This document shows positions 47,075-59,800 of a DNA stretch of 64,000 nt, one piece after another. The notes beneath the pieces are model-generated. The model did not search any database and was not told the origin of the DNA. It saw only the letters and a list, made by a program, of their open reading frames with translations. Position numbers and translations under genes: made by a program. The stretch is taken from contig BSBM01000186.1 of the NCBI GenBank assembly GCA_027924585.1, positions 7,502,001-7,566,000 of the forward strand, written 5' to 3'. Each line of letters starts with the position of its first letter. Position 1 is the stretch's first letter. Source of the stretch: Larix kaempferi. Its lineage: Eukaryota > Streptophyta > Pinopsida > Pinales > Pinaceae.

Positions 47075-49107
47075 TGTAAGACCATAGTCGATGGTGGAAG
47101 TACATAGGATCTTGTGTGTGACAGAGGTCATCAACAAGTTGGGTTTGAGATGTCAGGAACACCCAAATCCATACAAGATATCATGGTTGCAGAAAGGACA
47201 TCATGTCAAGGTAACCAAACAGTGCCTAATAAACTTCAAGGTTGCGAAGCTTGAAGACAATCTACTGTGCGACATAATCCCAATGGATGCTTATCATTTG
47301 TTGTTAGGGAGACCATGGAAATATGTTTGGAAGATGATCTATGATGGTCGATCCAACAAAGTCATAGTGTGGAAAAATGACACGCGGAGGATGCTAAAGC
47401 CAAAGTAGGAGGATCAAGTTGACTACAAGTAGGGTGAGAGCAACTATTGGGAGAATCGAGTGATGATGTGCTCAAATAGGGAATTCCTCGCAGAGGAGGA
47501 GAAACAGTCTGGATGTTTCACCATCATTCTGAAGGGACCATGTGTCGAGAGGTAGATGATGGAGAGGATTCTAGTCGAATTCGAAGAGAAGCTTGACGAG
47601 CTCCAGAGCATAGTAGTAGTCGATGAGGCATCAACCGGATTGGCATCGACAAAAAGCATATCCCATCATATCAAATGGATTCCAGGTTCGATTTTTACAA
47701 ACAAGGAACCACATAGAATGAATTTGATAGAGGGTTAGGAACTCAATTGACAAGTCCAGGAGTCATTGGACAGAGGATTGATCAGAGAGAGTCTGATCCC
47801 ATGTGCAGTACCAACTGTACTAGCACCGAAGAAGGGTGGAGAATGGAGGATGTGTATAGATTCCAGAGACATCAACAAGATCACGATAAAGTACAGGTTC
47901 CCATTTCCCAGGATGGATGACTTGATGGACTGCTTGAGTGGAATGAGATACTTCACCAATATCTACCTGAATAGTGGTTATCACCAGATTAGGGTCAGAG
48001 AAGGAGATGAATGGAAAACAACCTTCAAGACGAAGGAAGGACTGTATGAGTGGTTAGTCATGACAATTGGATTGACTAATGCACCTAGTACATTCATGCA
48101 GTTGATGAATGAGGTGTTGAAGCCGTTCTTGGGAAATTTCATTCATAGTGTATCTAGACGACATCCTGATATTTAGTCGAACCAAGGTTGAACACTTGGA
48201 GCATATTCGACAAGTATTGCAGAAGCTGCAGGAAGAGAAGTTGATGGTGAACCTACAGAAGTTTTTCTTCATGAAGGAAGAACTAGTGTACTTGGGATTT
48301 GTAATCTCAGGTAAAGGGTTGGTGATGGACCCAGAAAAGGTGAAGGTTATATTGGAGTGGCCAGAATTGACAAGCACGACAGGAGTGTGAATTTTTCATG
48401 GACTTGCTAGTTTCAATCGAAAGTTCATTAGAGGATTCAGTCAGATATGTGCACCATTGACCGAGTGCATGAAGAAAGGGTATTTCAAGTAGAAAGAAGC
48501 TACCCATAAATATTTCAACAAGTTGAAGAAGAAGGTGACTGAGAGCCTAGTGTTAGTGCTCCTAGATTTCGACAAATTTTTCCAAGTCGATTGTGACGGA
48601 AATAAAATGGAAATAGGATCCGTGTTGAGCCAGAAGGACCGACCAATTGCATTCTTCAGCGAGAAGTTGGATGAATCGAAGCAAAAATATTCATTCTACG
48701 ACCAAGAGTTCTATGCTATTGTCCAAGTGTTGAAGAAGTGGAGGCATTATTTGTTGCCCAAGGAATTTGTGTTGCACACAGATCACCAAGCACTGAGGTA
48801 CCCGAATACTCAGTCGAAGTTGAACAAGCGACACATGAAGTGGGTCGAATTCCTGCAGGCATATACCTTCATGTTGCAACATAAGTCAGGAAAGTCGAAC
48901 AAGGTTGCCGACGCGCTGAGTCGAAGGGTTGAATTGCTGAACACGATGACAGTTCAGGTGACAGGAATAGATTCGTTGAAGACAGATTATGAGACCGACG
49001 AATATTTTGTGAAAGCATGGAAGGCGAGTCGTGAACTGTGGAGTGTTGACAGGATGCCATACTTGGATTATTTTATCCAAGAGGGATACCTATTCAAGGG
49101 ACAATAG
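47075..49107 (+). pseudogene. Chromovirus protease, reverse transcriptase and RNase H remnant
   Basis: The protease motif reads VDGGST followed by a stop (about 47086-47106), with the downstream LLLGRPWKYVWKMIYDG block typical of plant gypsy proteases. The reverse transcriptase shows [20 protein letters not shown], then [12 protein letters not shown] where the usual catalytic aspartate of the DLxSGYHQI motif is tyrosine, then [13 protein letters not shown] and, after a one-base frame change near 48144, [12 protein letters not shown] with the YLDD pair. RNase H (48523-48910) has FQVDCDGNKMEIGSVLSQ, FSEKLDESKQKYS, HTDHQALRY and ADALSRR and is the longest open part. The lost aspartate alone would abolish polymerase activity. 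Confidence 0.9.
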
Positions 49108-50421
49108 TTGTGTATTCCCAGAGGATCCGTAAGAGAGAACCTAATCCGAGAGCTGCATAGTGGCATATTAGCAGGTCATTTTGGTATCGACAAGACCAAG
49201 ACGTTTGTCGAAGAAAAGTATTACTCTCCAGGAATGATGGAAGATGTCATTAAATGGGTAAGATAGTGTCGAGCTTGCCAGTTAGCAAAGGGAATAAGTT
49301 AGAATACAGGGGCTGTATGCACCGTTTACCAGTGCCGAATACCCCATGGGGGCACCTAAGCATGGATTTTTTTGCTAGGATTGTTGAATATGCATCAAGG
49401 TAATGACTCAATATTTGTTGTAGTTGACAGATTTTCAAATATGGCACACTTTATTTTGGTGTCAGAAGACAAGTGACGCCACAAGAATTGTTGTATTATT
49501 CTTCAAGGAGATAGTCAAATTGCATGGGTTGTTGAAGAGTATAACATGAGACAGAGATACCAAGTTTATGGGTCATTTTTGGAGAGCCCTATGAAAGAAA
49601 CTAGACACGAGGTTGCAGTTTAGCTCGGCATATCATCTGCAGATAGACGGATAGACCGAGGTGGTGAACAGAAGTTTGGGAAACCTTTTGATATGTTTGA
49701 CGACCGATACACCCAAGAAGTGGGAGAACGTGTTTGTGCAAGCATAATTCACGTATAAGAACTCTATGAATCAATCGACAGGTATGAGCCCATTCTAGAT
49801 TGTTCAAGGACGAAGCCCACATGGAGTGGTGGATTTGGTCGAGATACTGGCAAAAATCAGGAAGAATGCGGATGCAGAAAAATTCGGAGAGCATATGAAG
49901 GAAGTGCATGACGATGTGCGAAAGTGCATTGAGAGGAGCAACAAAACATACAAGTTGAGAGCCGAAAGAAAGAAGAGGCTACAGTCATTCAGCGAGGGAG
50001 ACTTAGTCTATGCACACTTTTGGAAGGATATATTTTCGACAGGAACGTATAACAAGTTGAAGCGGAAGAAGATTGGAACATGTAAGATTCTGAAGAATAT
50101 TTCGGACAATGCTTATGTGTTGGAGCTACCGAAGGATTTGAGCATATCATCTACGTTCAATGTCTCATTTTTGTACAAGTATGAGGAAGGTTCAACTAGA
50201 AGTAGTGCGGAAGTGTCGAGTATCAACTAGACAATGAAGATTCTAGGTCGACACGACAAGGAGGAAATCACTGAAGTGTTAGAAGAACGCAAAGTCGGGT
50301 GCACGTGAAGTTCGTGAAAGAAAGAGTACTTAGTCCGATGGAAGGATGATGAGTTGTAGGAGGCGACATGGATTTCCGAAGAAGAATATAGGAGACTTCC
50401 AGAGCAGTGGATTTCTTTTTA
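49108..50421 (+). pseudogene. Chromovirus integrase and chromodomain remnant
   Basis: Read through stops, the H2C2 zinc domain is visible (ELHSGILAGHFGIDKTK, CRACQLAKG), then core pieces [49 protein letters not shown] and a C-terminal segment (49826-50230) with KRLQSFSEGDLVYAHFWKD and ISSTFNVSFLYKYE. At 50311-50400 the phrase KEYLVRWKDDEL-stop-EATWISEEEY is a chromodomain, which guides insertion to marked chromatin and defines chromoviruses. At least eight stops are present, many at former TGG or CAG codons. Confidence 0.9.
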
Positions 50422-50433
50422 ACCTGGGGAGTC

Positions 50434-51388
50434 TGATGCAAATGCATCAGGTCCTAGGAGAAATAGTTTAAGATGATTGACAAAAGACGTCGACCAGGAG
50501 GATTTCTGATGACCATTGGTGTGGAAGAAGTAAACTGGAATCCGAAGCTAGGAAGTTGAGTAGAAGGTTTCAACATGTGGTCGACAGGAGAAAGGTCGAG
50601 AGTCTATAATTTTGATGTCAACATATGATAGGATGACAGCGAAAGAGATCGGGTGTCGACAGGTTGTCGAACAACGACATCGACGGATCACAACGAAGGC
50701 CAAATGTGGAGGTCGAGGAATATTTGACTGGAATTCATGGAATGTAAGTAAATACGATAAGTCAGGTCAAGGGATGATGAAATCAAGTATGGTTGAGACA
50801 TGGTACCGACAACTGTAGCAAAGTCAGAGAAGTGTAGGAGTCAAGGTGAAGTACTTAGCAGTTGTTGGCGGTTGTTGAGGAAATTATGAGAAGTTATGAA
50901 GGTGGTTGGGATCATGACAGATGTCACCACAGGTATAGGTTGTGCAGCACGACCAGAGGGAGCTGACAACTGTAGGTCTGCAGGATCTGGAGAATTCGGC
51001 GAACAAAGGAAGAGTGTCTTGGGGAACAGAGTGAGCCTCAAGAAGATCAGCAATGGAGCAAAGTAGAAGCACAGTGTGAAGGCACCGAGGAAGGGATCAT
51101 TAATCCATTACTCAGCAAGTTCTTCATTCAACAGAGACCGTGAGAGGGAGGAATATCACACACAACTGAGAACACACTAAGAGAAACATAGTTTCATTTC
51201 TGTATATTGTAACAGGTTAAGGATGATTAGTTTCATAGATTGCTTTGTAGTTAAAAATTGTAATTTGATTCAGTTTAATAGAATCCAACTTCCGGCATTC
51301 AGTTCACATCTAGTTCTTTTGAGCACCTATGTGTTGTTGTGTGTCACAGTTAAGCAAGAGGCCCCTTTTCGGGACAGACCTTGCGCCA
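50434..51388 (+). repeat. Chromovirus 3' LTR (955 bp)
   Basis: It starts TGATGCAAATGCATC after a short purine-rich GGGGAGTC and ends CTTGCGCCA. Compared with the 5' LTR, differences are mostly transitions, plus several small indels. Confidence 0.85.
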
Positions 51389-52620
51389 GGTGAGTTGGTT
51401 GAATACTTTAAGTTGGCAATAAGTCCTCATGTTGTTTGAAAAAAAACATAAAGGGCTGAAGGATACATAAAATACGCAGAGAGAAACTCCCATAAAGGAA
51501 GATAAGACATTCCCCCATGGACCCAAAAAACCATAGCATTTGGCACTAGTTTCCACTATGGCCTCTGTTAGAACCCACCCGCATCTCGTACCACCATCAA
51601 TCTCCTCAGCTAAATACTGCAGCCTGCTTGTACACTTACCACATGGAAGGAACACCCACTCACCCTTTCTCCCATGACGCCCTTTCCATGTGTCCCTCCC
51701 ACCATGTCACCCCTTCCTCTATCCTCATCTGCATCCAAAGTCATAATTTTTTGTTATTGAAATTGCAAAAACTTATAAATTTTACTAGAGTTACAAAGAA
51801 ACAATTTTAGATTTTTTTTAAAATCATATATTTCTTTAAAAATTGCTAAAACCCATATGATCTATAATTAAACTAAAATCTAAGAAGCATTAATATTCTT
51901 AATAACACAAGCAAAAATATTGATAATTTTATTTAAAACTCATAATTTTATGAAGAAACATTAAGATTCTTTATAACACAAGCAAAAATATTAATAATTT
52001 TGTTTAAAAAATCATAATTCTGTGAAAAAAGAAATTAAAAATAAGCATGCTATGGACCCTTCCCAATTCGATGTAAGCCAACCAATTTAGTGCCATTCAC
52101 ATGGAAACGACACAAACCCTATTTATACCATTGTTCTGACCAAATCTACTCCAGTAAATCATAATTTCTAATTCTGAGTTGGTCAACCTATTCTAAATTC
52201 ATTTTATACACGGTTTACTTGTTTTTCAAAAATATTTCTGAGTTTTGCAACGATGGCGTCGACTATTACTAAAATTACAAGATCCATGAATTTTCTCCCC
52301 ACCGCCTTATTACACGCACGGAATTCAAGCACCAAATATTTTACACAAATTCAGGATCAGGCTGGCATCAGATGATTTCTACAACCTCTCAAAGTAGAAT
52401 ATTCAACTTTATTACTTTGACAAAACAGAATCAGCAGCAACATAGATTCTTCAAGGAATACTGATATTGTTAATGCCTCTTCTCCCTCCTCAAACGGTAA
52501 GTACCATTTATTTGTTGAGTTTGTGATCTGATGCAGACTTTAATTTTGATTTTGATTTTAATTTCCTGTGGCAAAAGGTACTTAGTTTTGTGTCCATGAA
52601 AATGAAGTGCAAGCTTATCC
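51389..52620. other. Spacer with a possible sugar-transporter exon
   Basis: On the minus strand at about 51610-51390 the phrase YLAEEIDGGTRCGW follows a splice-like GCTGCAG and resembles the NYxxxxIxGGWGWR block of STP transporters. If real, it is an upstream exon of the pseudogene at 43682-44572, and the chromovirus sits in the intervening intron. The match is short. The rest (51700-52620) is AT-rich, with a roughly 74-bp tandem duplication at 51884-52030 and no gene. Confidence 0.3.
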
Positions 52621-53183
52621 GGAAATTTGGGTAAAAAATGGGCCTCCTAAGGAAAATAATAAGAAAATAATAAAATAATAGTAGAGAGAGAGAGTAAAAA
52701 ACTACTTTTTGGATCGTATTTTCAACTTATCTCCTTGTAGGTTTACTCAAATTTAAAGCTGGAGGACTCGTTGGGTGCATAATTAAATTATGCATCCAAC
52801 GAGTACCCATGTTGCATACTTTTAACAACATCCACACCATGAAAAATTGAAAATACATTAAAAGACATGTTTCTAGTGAGAGAAAACACGTTTTTTAATG
52901 TATTTTCTATTTTTCATGATGTGGATGTTGTTAAAAGTATGCAACATGGGTACTCGTTGGATACATAATTTAATTATGCATCTAGCGAGTCCTCCCGCTT
53001 GAAATTTGAGTAAACCTACAAGGAGATAAGTCGAAAATACGATCCAAAAAAGTAGTTTTTATTTTTTCCCTCCAATTTTTTTAGGTGCTCCCTTTTTTAA
53101 TTTTAAAGCATTTTGATTGGCTAATACATGATGACATGGAATTTGTATTAATTTTGGAAGGCCCATTTTAAATTGAAATTTCC
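52621..53183. mobile_element. Long-hairpin MITE-like foldback element
   Basis: The outer ends GGAAATTT..AAAATGGGCCT and their complement (53156-53183) form terminal inverted repeats. Inside, 52696-52874 and 52880-53060 are nearly perfect inverted copies (for example CCCATGTTGCATACTTTTAA on one arm) around a loop of a few bases. A smaller palindrome, ACTCGTTGGGTGCATAATT and its complement, lies within each arm. There is no coding capacity. I could not find a clear target duplication, so the superfamily is open; long foldbacks are common among Mutator-like MITEs. Confidence 0.75.
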
Positions 53184-55702
53184 TCTAATGCGTATCATTC
53201 AAGTTTTTGAAGAGGCTAAGAAGCAGGGGGGACATTTCAATGGTAGATGGCGCCTACACGAAAACACAAATTAGGATTCACGCACTCTCATCGGTGGTGC
53301 TTCCAGCTACCCAATTACATTCTTTTCAAAATTAAATAGGCAGTTGTTATGATGCCTTCTCTTCATTGCCATTAGTCAAAGTTTCTATAGTCGAAGCATC
53401 ACAGCTGCTCACTACACGCAATTTAGAATCTGGTACTTGCTTTTTGTTATTATTATGTGCAATGGGTACAACATTCATGGCTTAATCTGTACAATCACAG
53501 GGGGAACCTCCTCATTCGCCGTAGACACACGACGAAGCTGTGAGAGGAACTGCTCGCTTAAAATATGCCTTCGGCGTAATTAAATGCATGAATAATTACC
53601 AAAGTAATGGTTTGTAGTGCCCGCTCAATTGACATAATTTCCAAGATGATTTAAATGGGATGACAAATAATTAGTTAAGTATTACACATCAACCAATTAT
53701 AAAATAGGATTTTAGTTTTCAAAAATTAAAAAAATAATTTTTTAATTTTCAAAATATTTAGTTTAATAAATTATGTTTAGAAGTTTAGTAAAATATTATA
53801 ATTTTTTTGAAAACTAATAAAAAATTATATTAGTTTGAATTACTATATATGTAGTTTTAAAAATATTTTTAATAAATAATTAATAGTTGTTTAATAGCTA
53901 TTTTAGTTTTAGTTTTAAATTTTAAAATTAGTTTTTTTTTTATTTTTTAATAATGGTTTTGTTGTAATCATGATATTTTTTATATATTCCTAAAAATGAT
54001 TAATTTTGGTTTTTAAGTTTTAAAAATTAATAATTACTTTATGCACTAAAGGTCTATAGAAGCCAAAGTACATTTCATTTAAAAATGAGAAGGCATGTAA
54101 TAATAAGCAAGGACACTTGTGTACTTATTATCAATATCACAATGTACAAAAGTGATAATATTCATTATCATTAATGAAACCTTTAGTGCAAATACCACAT
54201 GTCAAGCTAGGAAAAACTTGAATTTTTAAAATTTAAATTAATATTTTGTTTAAACAATTTCACATACCACAAGTAATTTGTCACTTCATAGCTTTTATCC
54301 AATCATAAAATAAAAATATATATTTTTTTAAATTCTACAAAATAATTTATATTTTCAAAATATTAAGTTTAATATATAAATATTAGAAAACTTTGAAAAA
54401 CATTATAATTTTATTTGGTATTAATATAAAAGTCAAACTTGTTTATGACCAACTAATCACTATAGTCCCTTGGTAGGGACTAATAAGTGGAAATTAAATG
54501 AAAATAATTTTATAGTGGAAAGTAAAGGAAAATGAAACTTTGAAAATATACTAAAATATTATTATATGTAATTAAACGATAACAAAAATATCAAATATTG
54601 TAAAGAAGTAATAAATTTTAATTTGAAAAAATAAAATGAGAATGATAAAAGGAGTTACACAATTTCTAAAATGTTGTGGGATGAAAGAATTTGCAATCTT
54701 TGTATGCTAATAAGAAGAACAATGATGTAAGTGGGTTTATCCCAAGTAATTAAGGATTGGAGTATTATTATCCTCAGATTATATTAATGTTTAGTAAAAT
54801 TTGTTTCCCTAGGGTTAAAAATAGATGGTAAATGGGTGTACTGTTAAAGCACTCCTTACGTTAGGTCACAGGTTCTTAACTCCATGGGCACTAACTTAAA
54901 AAAAAGAAGAAAACTTCAATGAGTGCTCCACTGATTATTATCATGCCCCCCTTCGTGATATATGAAATCAACTGAACTGGTTTACAAGGAGACTATTTTG
55001 TAGATGTGCTAGATGAAGAAATTGTATCATGATGGTGTTACTAGAAATTATCATGTCTCTATTTCATGAGCTATGATGTAGCTGAGTTTTGGACTGTTCT
55101 AGAGGTATATAGGGTTTCAAGTCTAATATAAGATCAAATTCATAAATGATAGTTGATTGAAGAACTTGTCTCGAAATAGAATATATGAATACACAAGAAT
55201 ACATGTGATGCTGAAAAATGATTTTTAATTTTGTATTTTGAATTATCATGGATGTATAAAAAAGCTGATGTTTTAATATTGAGTTTGATGGATTGGACTA
55301 GTTTTTATGATCGGATCATAAATTACAATTGAAGGACATGCTAATGAAGGCATATGAAGAATGTAACTATATTTTTATTAATATATATATATATATTAAT
55401 TTCCAAGCAAAAAAAAACATTGATAATGTTACAAGCATAAATTTTGAAATCTTCAAAACATTTTTAAAATAAATTGATCAATAAAAAATCCTTGGATGCA
55501 GAAAGTGAAGGAGGGAAAAAGGAACACAGGGAGCAGCGAGCAAAGTAGGTGGCCCAACTATGTGGAGGATGCTAAAGAAAATTATAGATATTTCATCCAA
55601 TGATTAAAAAGAGATATGGTGGTGATGATTTATTGTTTAATTTCATGGGTTTTTATGAACTCTAGGGTATCATTCAGTTTTTTGCATGCATATTAATGAG
55701 TT
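53184..55702. other. AT-rich spacer, no gene seen
   Basis: About 2.5 kb of AT-rich sequence with TTTTAAAA-type words and no supported reading frame. Some segments (53650-54060 and 54230-54420) resemble each other loosely in an AAATTTTAAAA/TTTAGTTTAATA pattern, as old related repeats would. Confidence 0.5.
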
Positions 55703-55944
55703 TGTAGGGTGGTGAACTTCCTGGTAGTACGAGAGTTGATTTACCCATGAGAGGGTCTTACTTCGCAATGATGGTGCAATTAATTCGAAAACCTATAGTT
55801 CTGAGATATAACACTATGGATTGGGGTGCTATAGTAGGGTTTGTTGCTCGAGAGAGTGGGGTCTGTAGTTTATGTGTGGGTATCTTGGATGGAAACGTTA
55901 ATTTCCTGAGACAGGTGATAGAAATGGAAACTAGGGGTTGTCAG
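55703..55944 (+). other. Coding-like segment interrupted by Copia-3
   Basis: After a splice-like TTTGTAG, a plus-strand frame encodes GELPGSTRVDLPMRGSYF and continues through LIRKPIVLRYNTMDW and ESGVCSLCVGILDGN to the insertion point. Beyond Copia-3 the frame continues in phase from 63774 to a stop at 63816-63818, when one GTCAG is counted. So the target was a continuous open frame of about 95 codons before the insertion. I do not recognise the protein. Confidence 0.35.
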
Positions 55945-56431
55945 TGTTGAATATTGTAACTTCAAAGAATATTATATTTGTACTTTATTATTCCGGAGAT
56001 GGTTCATTCCTCCGAGGTAACCCTATCATGTATCTGGAGATGTTTATTCCTCCAGGGGTTTGTATTAACTAGGGTTATTAGACCCACCATGTGTGGGTCG
56101 GCCCGGAAGTTATATTTTAGGGGTTATTAGACTTCTCAAGGTGAGGTCGGCCCCATTAGTCTTTTAGTCAGTTGGGAGTCAAGTATAAATAGAGGAGGTG
56201 AACTCCTCATTAGATCATTCACTCACTTGTGGAAGAGTGCGCACTAGTTGAGGAGATCTGCTAAGGAGTCAAGGAGAAGGAGCACATCTTGTATTTTGGT
56301 TGATCATCTTATTGAGGAAAGCTTTGCTGGGTTTTCTACCCCATGAGGGTTTCCCAGGGTATATTGTGTGTCTATCTTGTGATTGTGTTTTTTTCAGAGA
56401 TCTTGTTTGTCTATTTGGTTTAAAATTAACA
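55945..56431 (+). repeat. Copia-3 5' LTR (487 bp)
   Basis: TGTTGAATATTG at the start and TTAACA at the end. It contains paired words (CCGGAGATGGTTCATTCCTCCG and GGAGATGTTTATTCCTCC) before the GGGTTATTAGAC/GTCGGCC region, and a TATAAATA box at 56184-56191 that should set transcription start shortly downstream. Confidence 0.95.
56184..56191 (+). promoter_or_regulatory. Copia-3 LTR TATA box
   Basis: TATAAATA within the 5' LTR, at the same relative place as in the 3' LTR (63521-63528) and in the Copia-1 LTR. It is the likely core promoter for the genomic RNA. Confidence 0.8.
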
Positions 56432-56443
56432 TGGTATCAGAGC
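56432..56443 (+). promoter_or_regulatory. Copia-3 primer binding site
   Basis: TGGTATCAGAGC immediately follows the LTR and is complementary to the 3' end of initiator tRNA-Met. Confidence 0.95.
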
Positions 56444-56544
56444 TAGACTGAATAGGACATCTTTCACAAGGTAAGAATACCTCTTTCTCTCTCTTTGGTG
56501 AAGTTAGGGTTTTCAGCCCAAAGTTGGTATTATTGATTTTTGGT

Positions 56545-56815
56545 TGCATGGCTGGATAGCTCTCATCAATACCTTTCTTTTGAGCCATAGATCGAACTTT
56601 TTGGTTGGGTAGAACTTCAGGAAAGTCAAACCCTAATTCTACCAAAAGTGCGATACGTCAGATTTTGGTTTCAGAAAAAAAGTTGTAATTTTTTATTTCT
56701 GATTACATGGCTGGATAACTCTTCTCAAGAGCATTCTTTTGAGCTATAGATCGAACTTTTTGGTTGGATAGAACTCCGGGAAAGTCAAACCCTAATTCTA
56801 CCAAAAGTGCGATAA
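56545..56815 (+). repeat. Tandem duplication in the Copia-3 leader
   Basis: A block beginning CATGGCTGGATA and ending ACCAAAAGTGCGATA occurs twice (about 56549-56654 and 56707-56813), offset by about 158 bp, with several substitutions. Leaders of retroelements carry packaging and translation signals, so a duplicated block here may be functional. That is inference. Confidence 0.75.
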
Positions 56816-56896
56816 AATTCTGTTCCAGATTCCGGAAAAGTGAAAAGTAACTTCCCAGGTAAGTCTACTCTGTCTCTTGGACTCCCCCAAGAGAAG

Positions 56897-59800
56897 ATGG
56901 CTCCAAATACTAAGCTTGAAGACAAGCTAGAAGGCATAGAGAATTTCCGGGCATGGAAATACAGAATTGGTCTCATTCTTGAGGAGAATGATCTTGCTCA
57001 TTATATCAAGGAGGAAGTTGCAGAACCAGAAGATGATGAAGCCAAAGAAAAACACAGGAAGGACCTGATTAGGGCAAAGAGAATCATAGCTGATTCCATT
57101 AAAGACCACTTGATTCCCCAAGTGTCTTCCAAGAAGACTCCAAAGGAAATGTATGATGCCCTAGGAAGAATGTATGAAGGAAAGAACATCAATAGGAAGA
57201 TGAATCTAAGGACTCAGTTGAAAAGTACCAAGATGCACAAAGGAGAATCCATTCAAGACTACTTCTCAAGAGTCTCTCTAATCAAAGAACAACTAGATGC
57301 CATTGGTGATACTCTTGATGAAGATGAACTTGTGATGACAGCTCTAAATGGTCTCACTAGACCTTGGGAGTCATTCATTCAAACTATGTGTGCCAGAAAA
57401 GAAAGTATGAAGTTTGATGTAGTATGGGAAGATTGTGTTCAAGAGGAGGCTAGGGTTGCCAACAGAGAAGCACTTCTCAAAGAGGATGACCAAGCTTTGG
57501 CCACCCACACCAAAAGAGGAAAGAGAGGCTACTTCAAGAAAGTGAACCACAAAAGGCCTCAACCCTCTCATAGATTCAAAAAGAAAGGGGGAGACATCTC
57601 CACAGTCCAATGCTTCAATTGTCTCAAGCTAGGACACTATGCCAGAGACTGTACCCTACCAGAGAAGAAGAAGAAAAGGTTTGTTCACAAAAGACATCAA
57701 GCTCATATGGCAGAAGATGACAGTGAAGAAGAAGAAGAAGAAGAAGAAGAAGTGGAGGAAAGGCCTCAAAAGAAAAGATCTAAAGTAAAGAAAGAAGAAC
57801 CAGAAGAATATGTACTATTTTCTGCTCTCTCTGGATCTGTGTCCCCTGGTGAAGGCACTTGGCTCATTGACAGTGGTGCTTCAAAGCACATGACAGGTCA
57901 TAAGGAAATTCTCTCCAAGATTGAAGAGAAGTCTTCACCACAGAAGGTATCTCTAGGAGATGATTATCAATATCCCATCAAGGGAATTGGTGAAGCAAGC
58001 TACAAGCTTGATTCAGGAACACCTTTGAAGATGAAAGAAATTTTATATGTCCCAGGTTTAAAGAAGAATCTACTTTCTATCTCTGCACTAGACAAGAAAG
58101 GCTTTAGAGTAGCCTTCATAGATGGTCAAGTACTCATGTGGACCAAAGGAAAATCAATCAAAGATGCAATTGTCATTGGTGAAGAAGAAGGAGGACTTTA
58201 TAAACTCAAGGGTCATCCAGAATCTGCCCTTGCTCATGAAGTTTCTAGTCCCAGTGAGCTATGGCATAGAAGACTAGCTCACATTAACTATAAAGCTTTA
58301 CCATATGTGAGTAAGATGGTTATAGGTTTGCCAAACTTGAAGGTTGATCATGATGGCTCATGTAAAGGATGCAAGAAAGGGAAGAATATCAAGAATCCCT
58401 TTCCGAAAAGTGAAACAAAGACTAAGGGTTCTCTAGAGCTAATACACTCAGATGTATGTGGACCTATGCCTACCACATCTCTAAGTGGGTTTGAATACTA
58501 TCTCTCTTTCATTGATGACTATTCAAGAAAAACTTGGATATACTTCCTAAAGGGTAAGAATGAAGTCTTTGGAAAATTCAAAGAGTTCAAGGCTCTAATA
58601 GAAAACCTCTCAGACAAGAAAATCAAGATTCTCAGAACAGATAATGGTGGAGAATATACTTCCAAGGAATTTGAAGAGTTCTGTAAAGAAGCTGGAATCA
58701 AAAGGGAACTAACCACTCCTTACAATCCCCAACAAAATGGGGTAGCTGAGAGGAAAAATAGAACCATCATGGAAGCTGTAAAGACTATGATACATGATCA
58801 AGACCTTCCCATGTATCTATGGGCTGAAGCAGCCAAGACAGCAGTATATGTTCAAAATAGACTATCTCATAGTTCTCTTGACTTCAAAACTCCAGAAGAA
58901 GTCTTTACAGGAAAGAAGCCTGAGGTAAGTCATCTCAAAATATTTGGGTGTCCTGTGTACATACACATTCCAAAAGAAAAGAGATCCAAATTGGATCCCT
59001 CAGGTAAGAAGGGAATATTTGTTGGTTATTGTGAAACCTCCAAAGCCTTCAGAATCTACATACCAGGTTTCCATCATATAGAAATAAGTAGAGATGTTAC
59101 CTTCGATGAGGAAGCAGCCCTCAAGAAATCTAGAAAGTGTCAACTTGAAGAAGTTTATGAAGAAGATACATCTCCCAGAATCTCAGAGAATGCTCACATT
59201 CCTGAAGAGGACACACCAGAGGATCATGACATGCTGGAACCACAAGAACCTCCTGTTACAGAATTGTCAAGGAAAAGAAGACCAGCATGGGCTAGAGACA
59301 TTATTCAAGGAGCAGAAAGATATGGTGCTCCTGAAGGCTCCACTAGAGAAAGAAAGAAACCAAAGTTAGTATCCAACTATATGGCCCTGATGTGTGATCT
59401 AGTGGATCAACTACCTACCAGCTATGAAGAGGCAGCTCAAAAGAAAGAATGGGTAGAAGCAATGACTGAAGAATATCAGTCAATAATGAAAAATGATGTT
59501 TGGGATATAGTTCCCAAACCAAAAGACAAAAGTGTGGTTTCTTCCAAATGGATCTTTAAAATAAAACATGCTGCGGATGGAAGTATTGAAAAATACAAAG
59601 CAAGATTTGTAGCCAGAGGTTTCTCTCAGAAGGAGGGAATTGACTATGAAGAAACATTTGCACCAGTTGCTAGGTATACTTCAATTAGAACTATCATGGC
59701 TCTTGCATCCATGATGAAGTGGAAACTACATCAAATGGATGTTAAGACAGCTTTTCTGAATGGTGTAATTGAAGAAGAAGTATACATAGAGCAACCACAA

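Larger units (their letters stand above)
44769..51388 (+). mobile_element. Ty3/gypsy chromovirus, complete but inactivated
   Basis: Two direct LTRs of 942 and 955 bp, a tRNA-Met primer site, gag, protease, reverse transcriptase, RNase H, integrase and a C-terminal chromodomain occur in the standard gypsy order. All coding parts are broken by stops, most of them explained by C-to-T or G-to-A changes. The LTRs differ at roughly one base in ten in a 210-bp stretch compared by eye, so the insertion is old. Flanks CATGA (44764-44768) and GGTGA (51389-51393) share only three of five bases, so the target duplication is eroded or the ends are one step off. Confidence 0.88.

Noticed and set aside
44764-51393. 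Perfect target duplication of the chromovirus
   Set aside because: The flanks CATGA and GGTGA agree at only three of five bases, so a true duplication cannot be claimed.
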